Positions 1-9,065 are shown, counted from the stretch's first letter. The stretch is DNA of 64,000 nt from Haloimpatiens lingqiaonensis (GCF_044502415.1 NZ_CP172402.1); one strand, 5' to 3'. Program-made: numbers and translations. The notes: generated by a model from the letters alone, not told the origin.

Positions 1-1
1 G

Positions 2-2359
2 TTTGAAAAGGGAGAACACATATCTTTTGCTAACTGTGGGTTACCTTATTATATAGGAGAAGTTATAAAAGATAGAAGCAACCTTTTAGTTCAAACTCCT
101 GAGGCTATGCACAATAGATTTAATATAGATGTGAGAATAAATAGTGAAGTTTCCAATATAAATTTTGAAAACAAAACTGTAAAGGTTAATAGCAAAGATA
201 AAGGAGAATACCAAGAATCCTTCGATTATCTAGTATTAGCTCCTGGCGCTAAACCAATGAAACCACCTATACCTGGAATAGATAGCAGTAAAATATTCAC
301 TTTAAGAAATGTAAATGATACAGATAAAATAAAGTCTTTTGTAGATAATTCTGGATGCACAAATGCAGTGGTTATAGGTGGCGGATATATAGGTGTTGAA
401 ATGGCGGAAAATTTAAGACATAGAAATATAAATGTAACTTTAGTAGAAGCTGCACCTCATATATTGGCACCTTTTGACTCTGATATGGTAACCATAGCTG
501 AAAAAGAATTAGAAGATAACGGGGTAAATTTAATACTTGGCGATGGAGTAAAAGCCTTTAATGAAAATGTAACTAGTATAACTGTAGTTTTAAATAGTGG
601 TACTGAAATAGAGGCAGATATAGTAATATCAGCCATCGGGGTTACTCCTGACACTGCCTTCTTAAAAGATACTCCAATGGAAATGGGTCCTAAAGGTCAT
701 ATTATAGTAAATGAAAATCTTCAAACTAATATAGAAAATGTATATGCCCTTGGGGATGCTGTAGAAGTTGTAGATTTTATAAATGGAAGTAAAACAGCTA
801 TTCCTCTAGCGGGACCTGCAAATAAACAAGGAAGAATCGTAGCTGATAATATATCTGGTATTAAAAGCTCCTACAAAGGTACTCAAGGTACTTCAATTAT
901 AAAAGTATTTGATCTAACTTGTGCTGGCACAGGAAATAACGAAAGAATATTAAATTCCAAAAATATAAAATATAAGGTTATATATGCTCTACCTCAATCT
1001 CATGCCTCCTATTATCCTGGAGCTAGTCCTATAACTATTAAATTAATATTCAATGATGAGGGAAAAGTATTAGGTGCTCAAGCTATAGGATATGAAGGTG
1101 TTGATAAAAGAATTGATGATATTGCCTCTCTTATAAGATTAAATGGAACAATAGAGGATTTAACTCAATTAGAATTAGCCTATGCACCACCTTATTCTTC
1201 TGCAAAAGACCCTGTTAATATAGCTGCATATATAGCGGAAAACGTGCTAACTGGAAAATCAGAAGTAGTTCTTCCAAGGGATATAGATAACTTTAACAAA
1301 GAAACTACCCTGATACTGGATGTAAGGAACTCTATAGAAAGAGAAAATGGATATATTAAAGACTCCATGCACATTCCTGTAGATGAACTTAGAAATAGGC
1401 TAGAAGAACTACCTAAAGATAAAGAAATTTGGGTTTTCTGCCAAATTGGCTTAAGAGGATATATTGCCGAAAGAATGTTAAAAGCAAATGGATTTAAAGC
1501 TAAAAATATAACTGGAGGATATAAAGTTTACTCTTTAGGTAAATTTAAGCCTTCTAAAATAAATAAAGAAGAAAAAAGCCTTTCTAAAGAAGAAACCTCT
1601 TCTGATATTGTAACAAATGTAGATGCTTGCGGTCTTTGTTGCCCAGGACCTTTGATGAAGGTTAAGGAATCTATCGATGCCATAAGAGAAGGTTCTACAT
1701 TAAAGGTAACTGCTTCAGATCCTGGTTTTTATGAGGACATAAAAGCTTGGTGTAAAAGAACAGATAATAATCTTTTAAATCTTGAAAAATCAAAAGGAAT
1801 AATAACTGCTACAATTAAGAAAAATGGAGAAAAAATATCTTTAAATAATTCTGAGGCTGCTGCAGATAAATGTGAAAAAGTATCCCCAAAAGATAATAAA
1901 ACCATGGTTGTTTTCAGCGGTGATTTAGATAAAGCTATAGCTTCATTTATAATAGCTAATGGTGCTGCTTCCATGGGTAAAAAAGTCACTATGTTCTTCA
2001 CCTTCTGGGGAATAAACATTCTAAGGAAAGATGAAAAGGTAACTGTTAATAAAAACTTTATTGAAAAAATGTTTGGGAAAATGATGCCTAGAGGAAGTAA
2101 AAGACTAAAACTTTCTAATATGAATATGGCAGGCATGGGGCCTAAAATGATAAGAAACATAATGAAAAAGCACAATGTTTCTTCCCTAGAAGAGCTTATA
2201 AAGTCAGCTATAAAAAATGGTGTAGAAATAGTTGCATGTCAAATGTCCATGGAGCTTTTAGGATTAAGAAAAGAAGAACTTATAGACGGTGTTAAAATAG
2301 GTGGTGTTGGCTATTATTTAGGAGAAGCTGAAGACTCTAATGTAAACCTGTTTATATAA
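2..2359 (+). CDS. CoA-disulfide reductase-type flavoprotein fused to rhodanese, TusA and DsrE-like domains (5' end missing)
   Basis: The reading frame is open from base 2, so the true start lies before the window; 785 residues are visible. The first visible residues include FANCGLPYYI, the CoA-disulfide-reductase signature with its active-site cysteine. A FAD/NAD(P)H reductase fold follows (second nucleotide-binding motif GGGYIGVEMAE; ALGDA near the FAD). After it come a rhodanese domain with catalytic cysteine in CQIGLRGY, a TusA/SirA-like domain (DACGLCCPGPLMKVK) and a C-terminal DsrE-like domain starting MVVFSGDLDKA. Known members of this fusion family reduce CoA disulfides, persulfides or polysulfides; the added sulfur-carrier domains suggest relay of sulfane sulfur inside the cytoplasm. 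The exact substrate is inference. A terminator hairpin follows directly, so it probably ends a transcription unit. Confidence 0.9.
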   Translation, partial: FEKGEHISFANCGLPYYIGEVIKDRSNLLVQTPEAMHNRFNIDVRINSEVSNINFENKTVKVNSKDKGEYQESFDYLVLAPGAKPMKPPIPGIDSSKIFTLRNVNDTDKIKSFVDNSGCTNAVVIGGGYIGVEMAENLRHRNINVTLVEAAPHILAPFDSDMVTIAEKELEDNGVNLILGDGVKAFNENVTSITVVLNSGTEIEADIVISAIGVTPDTAFLKDTPMEMGPKGHIIVNENLQTNIENVYALGDAVEVVDFINGSKTAIPLAGPANKQGRIVADNISGIKSSYKGTQGTSIIKVFDLTCAGTGNNERILNSKNIKYKVIYALPQSHASYYPGASPITIKLIFNDEGKVLGAQAIGYEGVDKRIDDIASLIRLNGTIEDLTQLELAYAPPYSSAKDPVNIAAYIAENVLTGKSEVVLPRDIDNFNKETTLILDVRNSIERENGYIKDSMHIPVDELRNRLEELPKDKEIWVFCQIGLRGYIAERMLKANGFKAKNITGGYKVYSLGKFKPSKINKEEKSLSKEETSSDIVTNVDACGLCCPGPLMKVKESIDAIREGSTLKVTASDPGFYEDIKAWCKRTDNNLLNLEKSKGIITATIKKNGEKISLNNSEAAADKCEKVSPKDNKTMVVFSGDLDKAIASFIIANGAASMGKKVTMFFTFWGINILRKDEKVTVNKNFIEKMFGKMMPRGSKRLKLSNMNMAGMGPKMIRNIMKKHNVSSLEELIKSAIKNGVEIVACQMSMELLGLRKEELIDGVKIGGVGYYLGEAEDSNVNLFI

Positions 2360-2405
2360 AGTTTAAAAGAATTGTGTAGATAAAACTCAGTTTAATAGTA
2401 AAAAG

Positions 2406-2436
2406 AAGCCACTGGTTAAAATCTCCAGTGGCTTTT
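2406..2436 (+). terminator. Rho-independent terminator after the CoADR fusion gene
   Basis: Perfect inverted repeat AAGCCACTGG / CCAGTGGCTT with a short A/T loop, followed by T residues, 47 bases after the stop codon. Confidence 0.85.
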
Positions 2437-2524
2437 ATATGAAAATGCTAAAGTATCTTAATCACATGTTTGTTTCCCGTTCGTATACAGTTTAACAAAT
2501 ATGTTGCCAAATTACAATACATTA

Positions 2525-3421
2525 TTATAAACTTTTTATTTTTTTAGCAATTATTTTATCTCCAAAGCTAACTAAAAACACTCCTAAAATTATCACTATA
2601 CATCCAATAACCTGCCATTTTGTAACAGCTTCTTTTAATAAAATACTTGCAGATACTAAACTGACAATAGGTTGTAAATTAATATAGGTAGTTATTATTG
2701 TAGCCCCTAAATTTTTAAGACAATATATGTATAAAATACTTCCTATACAAGAACATATTAATGATAAAAATATTATATTTAATATTACTGTAGGTGACGG
2801 TATTGTAATTTTAGAAAAAAACAAGGAAGGACTTAAAAATAAACAGCCCCAAAAGGCTTGATAAGTAGATATAGTGGCACTACTATAATTTCCTTTAAAT
2901 TTAGTAGAAAACACGTTATATATAACCCAAGATATAACTGCTCCCAATACCATAATATCTCCTAAGCTGCCTTTAGAAAATAAACTCACCCTATCTTTAG
3001 ACGCCACCACAATTATAATACCAAACAAACTTAAAATTACTCCTAAAACCTTTGGAATTGTCATTTTCTCTTTGTAAATTATTCCTTGTACCATAAGTGT
3101 AAATACAGGTATAGTTGATATAAGTATCGCTACATTAGATGCAGATGTAAAATAAACAGAATAATTCTCAAAGAAGAAATAAAGAGTTATTCCAAACAAA
3201 CCTCCCATAGCTAATCTAAACCTGTCCTCTTTCAAAACTTTTTCATGAGAATATTTAGTTTTATATACTATAGCTAAAAATATAAATGCAATAAGGAATC
3301 TATAAAAAGCAGATAAAGTAGGCTCTATCTCCCCTACTATTACTTTTATACTTAGGTAAGAAAGACCCCATATTATCATAAGTACAATAGCTAAAGCATG
3401 CGCCAAAACTTTCTTATTCAT
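2525..3421 (-). CDS. EamA/DMT-family transporter
   Basis: A 298-residue integral membrane protein with about ten hydrophobic segments in two homologous halves, as in EamA (DUF6) drug/metabolite transporters. Signatures are IIWGLSYLSIKVIV in the first helix and the repeated half near residues 150-290 ending with IGCIVIILGVFLVSFGDK. It is expected to export or take up a small metabolite across the cytoplasmic membrane; the substrate cannot be told. I start at MNKKVLAHA because a GGGGGGGGAG purine run lies 4-5 bases upstream; an upstream in-frame ATG at 3445 lacks such a site. Its ribosome binding site contains an 8-base homopolymer (C8 on the + strand), a possible slippage site. Confidence 0.85.
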   Translation of the reverse strand: MNKKVLAHALAIVLMIIWGLSYLSIKVIVGEIEPTLSAFYRFLIAFIFLAIVYKTKYSHEKVLKEDRFRLAMGGLFGITLYFFFENYSVYFTSASNVAILISTIPVFTLMVQGIIYKEKMTIPKVLGVILSLFGIIIVVASKDRVSLFSKGSLGDIMVLGAVISWVIYNVFSTKFKGNYSSATISTYQAFWGCLFLSPSLFFSKITIPSPTVILNIIFLSLICSCIGSILYIYCLKNLGATIITTYINLQPIVSLVSASILLKEAVTKWQVIGCIVIILGVFLVSFGDKIIAKKIKSL

Positions 3422-3639
3422 TTTTCTCCCCCCCCATAGTATCATTATGTTTCAATATAATCCATAATATTAAATTTGTATTTAACTCAAACTTTACACA
3501 TAATTTTCAAACTATATATAATTCAATTTTAAATTATAATTCTATACCTGTGAAAGTTAAATACTCAATATATACTATTATAAATGGAAATTACAATATA
3601 TACAATGTACTAAAATTATATATATGTATACATTATCTT

Positions 3640-3870
3640 TTAATATTTTTGAATTTCCAGTAAATCATCAATCCTATCATTCATATATTTATATGAATCG
3701 TAAACCCCTTGATTATAAAACTCCGTCGATAATTCCTTTATAAAAAAATCTAAAATTAACCCTGCTGCTAAATCTCCCAGCTCCTCATCTCTTTCATTAA
3801 AGAAATATTCTTTAATTGAAGAAATCATTTTCTCTCTTTTCTCTTTACTTACATTAATTTTATTAGTCAT
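3640..3870 (-). CDS. DUF2164 family small protein
   Basis: 76 residues, cytosolic, with the DUF2164 pattern: a basic KREKMISSIKEYF start, an acidic DEELGDLAAGLILDF middle and FYNQGVYDSYKYMNDR near the end. The molecular function of the family is unknown to me. A good site (AAGGGGATGG) precedes the ATG. The gene lies 36 bases downstream of the gluzincin-like gene on the same strand, so the two are probably co-transcribed. Confidence 0.75.
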   Translation of the reverse strand: MTNKINVSKEKREKMISSIKEYFFNERDEELGDLAAGLILDFFIKELSTEFYNQGVYDSYKYMNDRIDDLLEIQKY

Positions 3871-3906
3871 ACTTTACCATCCCCTTCTTATATATTGCGT
3901 TTCTCA

Positions 3907-4623
3907 CTACATAAGCTCTTCTTCTATTGCTTCTATGATTTTTTCATTAATTTTCATATTATTTATATACCCCATAAATTCCTTCTGAATATCTTCTAAA
4001 TCTCTACCGTAAAATTCATTAAAAGCTTTAAAAGCATCTTCTTCTAAATTCTTATATAGTTTTTTAAATATTTCTATTCCATAAGTGTCTATTAAATATT
4101 GAATAAATGCCCCTGCTAATGGATATGTTAATTCACAGGAATATTCAAAAAAATTATCATCATCCATCATATGGCAAATATCAGGCAATTTATTATTATC
4201 TAAATAGTACTTTACCCAAGCTTCATTCCATATACCCCACCACATTTTATCAAAATACATTGCTAATCCTTCTCTGATAAAAGCTTGCTTTGGTCTTGCT
4301 ATAGTATATGATATTATGTGTGCATCCTCATGATACCCTATACACTTAATATCTTCATTATAAACAGCATAAATTTCATTAGGCATTCTAGCAAAACCAT
4401 TACAAGGATCATTGTCCCCATATAATTCCCCAACTTCTTCTCTTGAATCGCATAAAAAATACTTTATTTTCTTATCCAATTTTGTACCCAAAACTTTAGT
4501 AATATATTTATTGCAGTTTTCTTGAGTATTTATTATATTCTCTATCTCCTTCTGGGCAACAGATCCTTTACGATAATGAAAAATATAATTTTCTGTTTCA
4601 CTTATAATCCAATTCTTCTTCAT
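3907..4623 (-). CDS. Putative gluzincin-type zinc metallopeptidase, cytosolic
   Basis: 238 residues with no signal peptide or membrane segment. It carries an HExxH zinc motif (HEDAH near residue 102) and, about 20 residues on, REGLAMYFDK, whose glutamate fits the third zinc ligand of gluzincins. Such short proteins resemble the catalytic core of M1-like or collagenase-like peptidases; the substrate is unknown. The ribosome binding site is GGAGGGGA. It is the first gene of a likely two-gene unit with the downstream DUF2164 protein. The zinc-peptidase call rests on the motif and its spacing; it could also be an inactive relative. Confidence 0.65.
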   Translation of the reverse strand: MKKNWIISETENYIFHYRKGSVAQKEIENIINTQENCNKYITKVLGTKLDKKIKYFLCDSREEVGELYGDNDPCNGFARMPNEIYAVYNEDIKCIGYHEDAHIISYTIARPKQAFIREGLAMYFDKMWWGIWNEAWVKYYLDNNKLPDICHMMDDDNFFEYSCELTYPLAGAFIQYLIDTYGIEIFKKLYKNLEEDAFKAFNEFYGRDLEDIQKEFMGYINNMKINEKIIEAIEEELM

Positions 4624-4740
4624 ACTATCCCCTCCATATTATTAAGCATATAATTAGACATTAAAGTTTGTTATTATTCCCCTACTAAGTTACTTTACCT
4701 ACAAACTTTATATAATATTAATTTACTTAAATTAGTGACA

Positions 4741-4786
4741 ATAAAATAAAAATACCTTGAAATAACAAAATTTTGCTACTTCAAGG
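4741..4786 (-). terminator. Intrinsic terminator of the 27-codon mini-gene
   Basis: On the - strand CCTTGAA pairs with TTCAAGG around a short A/T loop and is followed by TATTTTTATTTTA. It lies 63 bases past the stop codon of the small ORF at 4849-4932 and closes a complete transcription unit. Confidence 0.7.
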
Positions 4787-4848
4787 CATGGAATTTTCAT
4801 TAAATACAATTTTATTATCATGGCATATCACCAATACTTTATATAATG

Positions 4849-4932
4849 TTATTTTTTATCAGTTAATTTAATGCCATTTGGAGTAGCGTATATATAATTT
4901 TTGTAATTTAAAATACCATATGTATTAAACAT
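4849..4932 (-). CDS. Small ORF, 27 residues, with its own promoter and terminator
   Basis: The peptide begins MFNTYGILNYKNYIY and ends KLTDKK; it is rich in Tyr/Asn and Lys, with no membrane segment or recognised motif. Support for a real gene is contextual: a consensus-like promoter (4965-4993), an AAAGGAG site eight bases before the ATG, the ORF, and then a terminator (4741-4786). An overlapping ATG four bases earlier reads only three codons. I do not recognise the family. Alternatives are a small RNA that happens to contain an ORF, or a leader-type peptide. The neighbours (gluzincin gene, folE) give no functional hint. Confidence 0.5.
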   Translation of the reverse strand: MFNTYGILNYKNYIYATPNGIKLTDKK

Positions 4933-4964
4933 TCATGCCACTCCTTTCCAAAATTATATAATTA

Positions 4965-4993
4965 AGTATAGCATCCTTTTTAAATGAATTCAA
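4965..4993 (-). promoter_or_regulatory. Sigma-A-type promoter for the 27-codon mini-gene
   Basis: On the - strand: TTGAAT (4988-4993), 17-base spacer, TATACT (4965-4970), about 30 bases before the start codon. Confidence 0.6.
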
Positions 4994-5174
4994 TAAAAAT
5001 AATGTATTTAGAATTAAGATTCATACCTAATATGCATTCCATAAAGACAATAACCCTAGTATTAAAATGTGAAACGTTGTATAATATGATAGAATAAATT
5101 GAAATAATTTGAATTTTAAATTTATATCTCAAATTTCAACTTATTCTATACTACTTATGGAAGGAGCTTCAAAA

Positions 5175-5732
5175 ATGATAGATCAAGAAAAAATCAAAAC
5201 TGCAATTAATATGATAATTGAAGCTATAGGTGAAGATCCTAATAGAGAAGGACTTATAGAAACACCTGATAGAATAGCTAGAATGTACAATGAAATATTC
5301 TCTGGTATTAATGAAACACCAGAAAAACATTTAAGCAAAGTATTTAAAGTAAAAAATGATGATATTGTTATAGAAAAAGATATTCAATTTTACTCCATGT
5401 GTGAACATCACTTTCTCCCTTTCTTTGGCAAAGCCCATATAGCCTATATTCCAGACGGCAAAGTAGTTGGTCTTAGCAAGCTTGCTAGAACAGTAGAAGT
5501 TTTCGCCAAAAGACCTCAGCTCCAAGAAAGATTAACATCCCAAATAGCAGATTCTTTAATGGAATATTTAAATTGTAAGGGTTCTATGGTAGTAATAGAA
5601 GCTGAACATTTATGCATGAGCATGAGAGGTGTTAAAAAGTGGGGTTCTAAAACAACTACTCTAGTTACCAGAGGAGTCTTTAAGGATGACCCTTCTCTTC
5701 AACAACAAGTTTTAAATATGATTAGTATGTAG
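5175..5732 (+). CDS. folE: GTP cyclohydrolase I
   Basis: 185 residues from the ATG preceded by GGAAGGAG; an upstream in-frame start at 5109 lacks a good site. It converts GTP to 7,8-dihydroneopterin triphosphate, the first step of the folate pterin branch. Visible features are the zinc-ligand motif MCEHHFLPFFGKAHIAYIP, the family segment LSKLARTVEVFAKRPQLQER, and the second zinc cysteine in EAEHLCMSMRGVKK. The length is normal for the compact type IA enzyme. It is the first gene of a four-gene folate operon; the next gene starts 14 bases downstream. Confidence 0.97.
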   Translation: MIDQEKIKTAINMIIEAIGEDPNREGLIETPDRIARMYNEIFSGINETPEKHLSKVFKVKNDDIVIEKDIQFYSMCEHHFLPFFGKAHIAYIPDGKVVGLSKLARTVEVFAKRPQLQERLTSQIADSLMEYLNCKGSMVVIEAEHLCMSMRGVKKWGSKTTTLVTRGVFKDDPSLQQQVLNMISM

Positions 5733-5746
5733 AGGATATTTACCTT

Positions 5747-6226
5747 ATGGATAGAATAAACAAAATTATAAATCATAAAAAATATATAGACTATTTGTAC
5801 AAGATTAATAAATTAGAAATAAATAGAGAGTTATGTCATCATGATATGCAGCATTTTATAGATGTCTCTCGTATTATGTATATAATTAACTTAGAAAACA
5901 ACTTTTCTTTTGACAAAGAAGTAATTTATGCCTGTGGGCTACTTCATGACATAGGAAGATGGCAGCAATATGAATCTAATATACCACATGAAATTGCATC
6001 TGCAGATTTATCACAAGAAATTTTAAAAGATTGCTATTTTAATGAAAAAGAGATGGAAGAAATTTTAAAAGCTATTAAAAATCACAGAAATAAAGAAAAT
6101 GAACAAAATTCTTTAAGCGAACTTCTTTATAAAAGTGATAAATTGTCTAGAGCTTGCTTCAAGTGTTCTGCTAGAAAACAATGTAATTGGTCTGATGAAA
6201 AGAAAAATTTAAATATAAAATATTAA
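5747..6226 (+). CDS. HD-domain phosphohydrolase in the folate operon
   Basis: 159 residues with an HD-type metal site: an early histidine in HHDMQHFIDVSR, the HD pair in ACGLLHDIGRW, and later His/Asp residues in IKNHRN and KSDKLSR. The C-terminus has a small Cys cluster (CFKCSARKQC), unusual for HD proteins. HD proteins hydrolyse phosphoester bonds, often of nucleotides. It lies 14 bases after folE and before folP, exactly where a dihydroneopterin-triphosphate pyrophosphatase would be needed; no Nudix enzyme is present. That it removes the triphosphate is inference from position only. Confidence 0.8.
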   Translation: MDRINKIINHKKYIDYLYKINKLEINRELCHHDMQHFIDVSRIMYIINLENNFSFDKEVIYACGLLHDIGRWQQYESNIPHEIASADLSQEILKDCYFNEKEMEEILKAIKNHRNKENEQNSLSELLYKSDKLSRACFKCSARKQCNWSDEKKNLNIKY

Positions 6227-6303
6227 ATTTAATTTGTATAATTATAAAAATTTATTAAGCTGATATTAAAAAACAGCTTAATTATTGGGGGTTAGAATAA
6301 AAA

Positions 6304-7116
6304 ATGAAAATAGGAACTAAAAATTTTGAATTAGGAAAACAAACTTATATAATGGGTATATTAAATATAACTCCTGATTCTTTCTCTGATGGCGGCAATT
6401 TTAATAATGTGGAAAAAGCTATTAAGCATGCTAAAGAAATGATAACGGATGGCGCTCACATTATAGACATAGGCGGAGAGTCCACAAGACCAAATCATAC
6501 TCCTGTAACCGAAGAACAAGAAATTCATAGAGTAATTCCCATAATCGAGGCATTATCAAAGGAAATCGATGTACCTATATCTATAGATACATATAAAAGC
6601 AAAGTAGCAGAACTTGCTATTAAAGCAGGTGCTTCCCTTATAAATGATGTTTGGGGATTTAAAAAAGATAAAGACATGGCTAAAGTAGCTGCTAAATACA
6701 ATGTAGCTTGCTGCTTAATGCACAATAGAGATAACAAGAACTATAATAATTTTATGGAAGATGTTTTAAAAGATTTAAAAGAAAGTATAGATATAGCTTT
6801 AAATGCTGGTGTAAAAAAAGAAAATATAATGCTGGACCCTGGATTTGGTTTTGCTAAAACTCCAGAACACAACCTACAGATCATGAATGAACTTGAAAAA
6901 CTACAAACTCTTGGCTATCCTATACTTTTAGGAACCTCAAGAAAATCCACTATAGGATTAGTATTAGATTTACCTGTAAATGAAAGAGTTGAAGGAACCA
7001 TTGCAACTACAGTTATAGGTATAATGAAAGGCTGTAGTTTTATAAGAGTTCATGATGTTAAAGAAAACCTAAGAGCAGCTATTATGACAGATGCAATTCT
7101 TAAATGCAACAAATAA
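6304..7116 (+). CDS. folP: Dihydropteroate synthase
   Basis: 270 residues, full length. It joins 6-hydroxymethyl-dihydropterin pyrophosphate to p-aminobenzoate. Both signatures are seen: MGILNITPDSFSDGG at the N-terminus and DGAHIIDIGGESTRPNHTPV, followed by SIDTYK, NDVWGF, MLDPGFGFAK and the C-terminal IRVHDVKEN. This is the sulfonamide target. An inverted repeat (TTAAGCTG / CAGCTTAA, about 6256-6285) lies in the 77-base gap after the HD gene and could modulate read-through. A GGGGG run just before the ATG is the likely ribosome binding site. Confidence 0.97.
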   Translation: MKIGTKNFELGKQTYIMGILNITPDSFSDGGNFNNVEKAIKHAKEMITDGAHIIDIGGESTRPNHTPVTEEQEIHRVIPIIEALSKEIDVPISIDTYKSKVAELAIKAGASLINDVWGFKKDKDMAKVAAKYNVACCLMHNRDNKNYNNFMEDVLKDLKESIDIALNAGVKKENIMLDPGFGFAKTPEHNLQIMNELEKLQTLGYPILLGTSRKSTIGLVLDLPVNERVEGTIATTVIGIMKGCSFIRVHDVKENLRAAIMTDAILKCNK

Positions 7117-7164
7117 TATTCTTTAATAAATGCAGTAAATAATATTTTTAAAAGTGGTGATAAT

Positions 7165-7992
7165 ATGGATAAAATTTATATTGAGGATTTAGAAATATTC
7201 GCTAATCATGGAGTATATCAAGAAGAAAAAAATCTGGGTCAAAAATTCTTAGTTTCAGCTGAAATATCTCTAAATTTACAAGAAGCTGGCTTAAGTGATG
7301 ATTTGAACCAAACTATAAATTATGGACTTCTATGTAATGAAATTGAGGATATATTAAAAAAGAATACCTTTGATTTAATAGAAAAAGCTGCGGAAGAAGT
7401 AGCAAGTTATATTCTTTTAAAATACTCAACTATTCATAGAATTAAATTAAAAATTAAAAAGCCCTGGGCTCCTATAGGAAAATCTATTAAATATGCTGCA
7501 GTAGAAGTGGATAGGTGTAAACATACAGCCTATATTGCCCTAGGTTCAAATATAGGAGATAAAAATAAAAATTTAAATGATGCTATAAATATGATAAATA
7601 ATTCTCCTTTTACAAAGGTAATTAAAACTTCAAAATTTTATACTACAAAGCCTTTTGGATATTTAGATCAAGATGATTTTTTAAACTGTGCTATTTCCAT
7701 AGAAACTCTTCTTACACCAGAAAAACTTATGAAAGTCCTCTTAAATATTGAAAAAGAACTAAAAAGAGAACGTATAATAAAATGGGGTCCTAGAACTATC
7801 GATTTAGACATCTTATTATATGACCACTTAATTTCATCAAGGGAAGAAATCATAATTCCTCATCCTTTAATGCAAGAAAGGATGTTTGTATTAGAGCCTT
7901 TAAACGAAATAGCACCTTATGCACTTCATCCGTTACTTAACAAAAGAATTTTTGAACTTAAAAAGTCTTTAGAAAATACAGAGAACCTATAA
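7165..7992 (+). CDS. folK: Dihydroneopterin aldolase / HPPK fusion (FolB-FolK)
   Basis: 275 residues. Residues 1-117 are FolB (IYIEDLEIFANHGVYQEEK start; IEKAAEEVASYIL; KIKKPWAP), which cleaves dihydroneopterin to 6-hydroxymethyl-dihydropterin. Residues 120-270 are FolK (AYIALGSNIGDK; FYTTKPFGYLDQDDFLN; the HPPK signature KWGPRTIDLDILLYD; IPHPLMQERMFVLEPL), which pyrophosphorylates that product for FolP. The fusion places consecutive steps on one chain. It ends the operon, with a terminator about 10 bases downstream. No dihydrofolate synthase or reductase gene is nearby. Confidence 0.95.
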   Translation: MDKIYIEDLEIFANHGVYQEEKNLGQKFLVSAEISLNLQEAGLSDDLNQTINYGLLCNEIEDILKKNTFDLIEKAAEEVASYILLKYSTIHRIKLKIKKPWAPIGKSIKYAAVEVDRCKHTAYIALGSNIGDKNKNLNDAINMINNSPFTKVIKTSKFYTTKPFGYLDQDDFLNCAISIETLLTPEKLMKVLLNIEKELKRERIIKWGPRTIDLDILLYDHLISSREEIIIPHPLMQERMFVLEPLNEIAPYALHPLLNKRIFELKKSLENTENL

Positions 7993-8002
7993 TATAAAAA
8001 GT

Positions 8003-8046
8003 AAGTGGACTTATATTAACTATACTCCACTTGCTTTCTCTTTTTA
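8003..8046 (+). terminator. Terminator of the folate operon
   Basis: Inverted repeat AAGTGGA / TCCACTT followed by GCTTTCTCTTTTT, just after the folB-folK stop; it lies between convergent genes. Confidence 0.65.
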
Positions 8047-8168
8047 ATAAATTCCAAATACCTGTTATATTTTTGAAAAGCCTTATTAAGAAAATACCTT
8101 GTTAACAGTGAAAATTAAAACATTCATCTGTATCTACGTTAAATATTATTTATTCATAACTTTTTATA

Positions 8169-9065
8169 CTATATATCTATATCAATAACATGATTTTGCC
8201 TATGCTTTCCTATAAAGAATACTGAAAGAGCTCCTGGTTCTCCAAAGGTACCAACTACTGGTCCTATGTGGTTTATAATAACGTCTTTAACATTAACCTC
8301 TTTTAAAATAAGTTCCCTTAGCCTTTCAGCTTCAGATTGAGCATCACCATGACAAATAGTTATAATCTGCTCTTCTGGGTTTTCCAGCTTATTGTGTACA
8401 AACTCTGCTAATTTGCCTATGGCATTTTTTCTTCCCTTTACTTTTATAACTGGAATAACCCTACCTTCATTATTTAATGTAAGCACAGGTTTAATATGAA
8501 GTACAGTGCCAAATAATGCTGCTGCTGAGGAAATTCTGCCACCTCTTTTTAAATGATTTAAGTCATTAACAGTTATATACGTATTCAAATACATTTTAGT
8601 ATCTTCTAAATAGTTAACAATCTCCTCAAAGCTAGATCCTTTTTCCTTCATTTCCAGTGCTTTTATAATCATAAGTCCTTGTCCTAATGAGGCTGTTAAT
8701 ACGTCTATAATAGCAATTTTAGCCTCCTTATATTCATCTTCTAACATTTCCTTAGCTATATTAGAACTATTGTGAGTACCGCTAAGTCCTGAAGATACTC
8801 CAACATATATAATGTCTTTTCCTTCCTTTAATATTGGCTCAAAAACTTTATAAAATGCATCTGGGTTCGCCTGTGAAGTTTGTGGAATTTCACCATTTTT
8901 CATGCCCTCATAAAAGTCCCTATAATTTAAGCTTACACCAAAATCATCTAAATACTCTTTTCCCTTAAATCTATAGGTAAGCGGCACATATGGTATATTA
9001 TTATTCTTTATATAATCTTCTGGCAAATCACAACAAGAATCAGTAACAATAACAAACTCTCTCAT
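8169..9065 (-). CDS. DegV family fatty-acid-binding protein
   Basis: 298 residues, cytosolic. The DegV fold is marked by the N-terminal VIVTDSCCDLP and the conserved PQTSQANPDAF (lipid headgroup site), then YVGVSSGLSGTHNSS, LNHLKRGGRIS and the C-terminal GPVVGTFGEPGALSVFF. In Firmicutes such proteins (FakB type) bind fatty acids for phosphorylation by FakA; no fakA lies here. The start is preceded by AGGGAGGAA. Paralogues are common, so the lipid specificity is unknown. Confidence 0.9.
   Translation of the reverse strand: MREFVIVTDSCCDLPEDYIKNNNIPYVPLTYRFKGKEYLDDFGVSLNYRDFYEGMKNGEIPQTSQANPDAFYKVFEPILKEGKDIIYVGVSSGLSGTHNSSNIAKEMLEDEYKEAKIAIIDVLTASLGQGLMIIKALEMKEKGSSFEEIVNYLEDTKMYLNTYITVNDLNHLKRGGRISSAAALFGTVLHIKPVLTLNNEGRVIPVIKVKGRKNAIGKLAEFVHNKLENPEEQIITICHGDAQSEAERLRELILKEVNVKDVIINHIGPVVGTFGEPGALSVFFIGKHRQNHVIDIDI

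Noticed and set aside
1729..2175. A 148-codon - strand frame inside the CoADR fusion gene
   Set aside because: Fully antisense to a gene with clear DsrE-like and TusA-like domains; no promoter or ribosome site.
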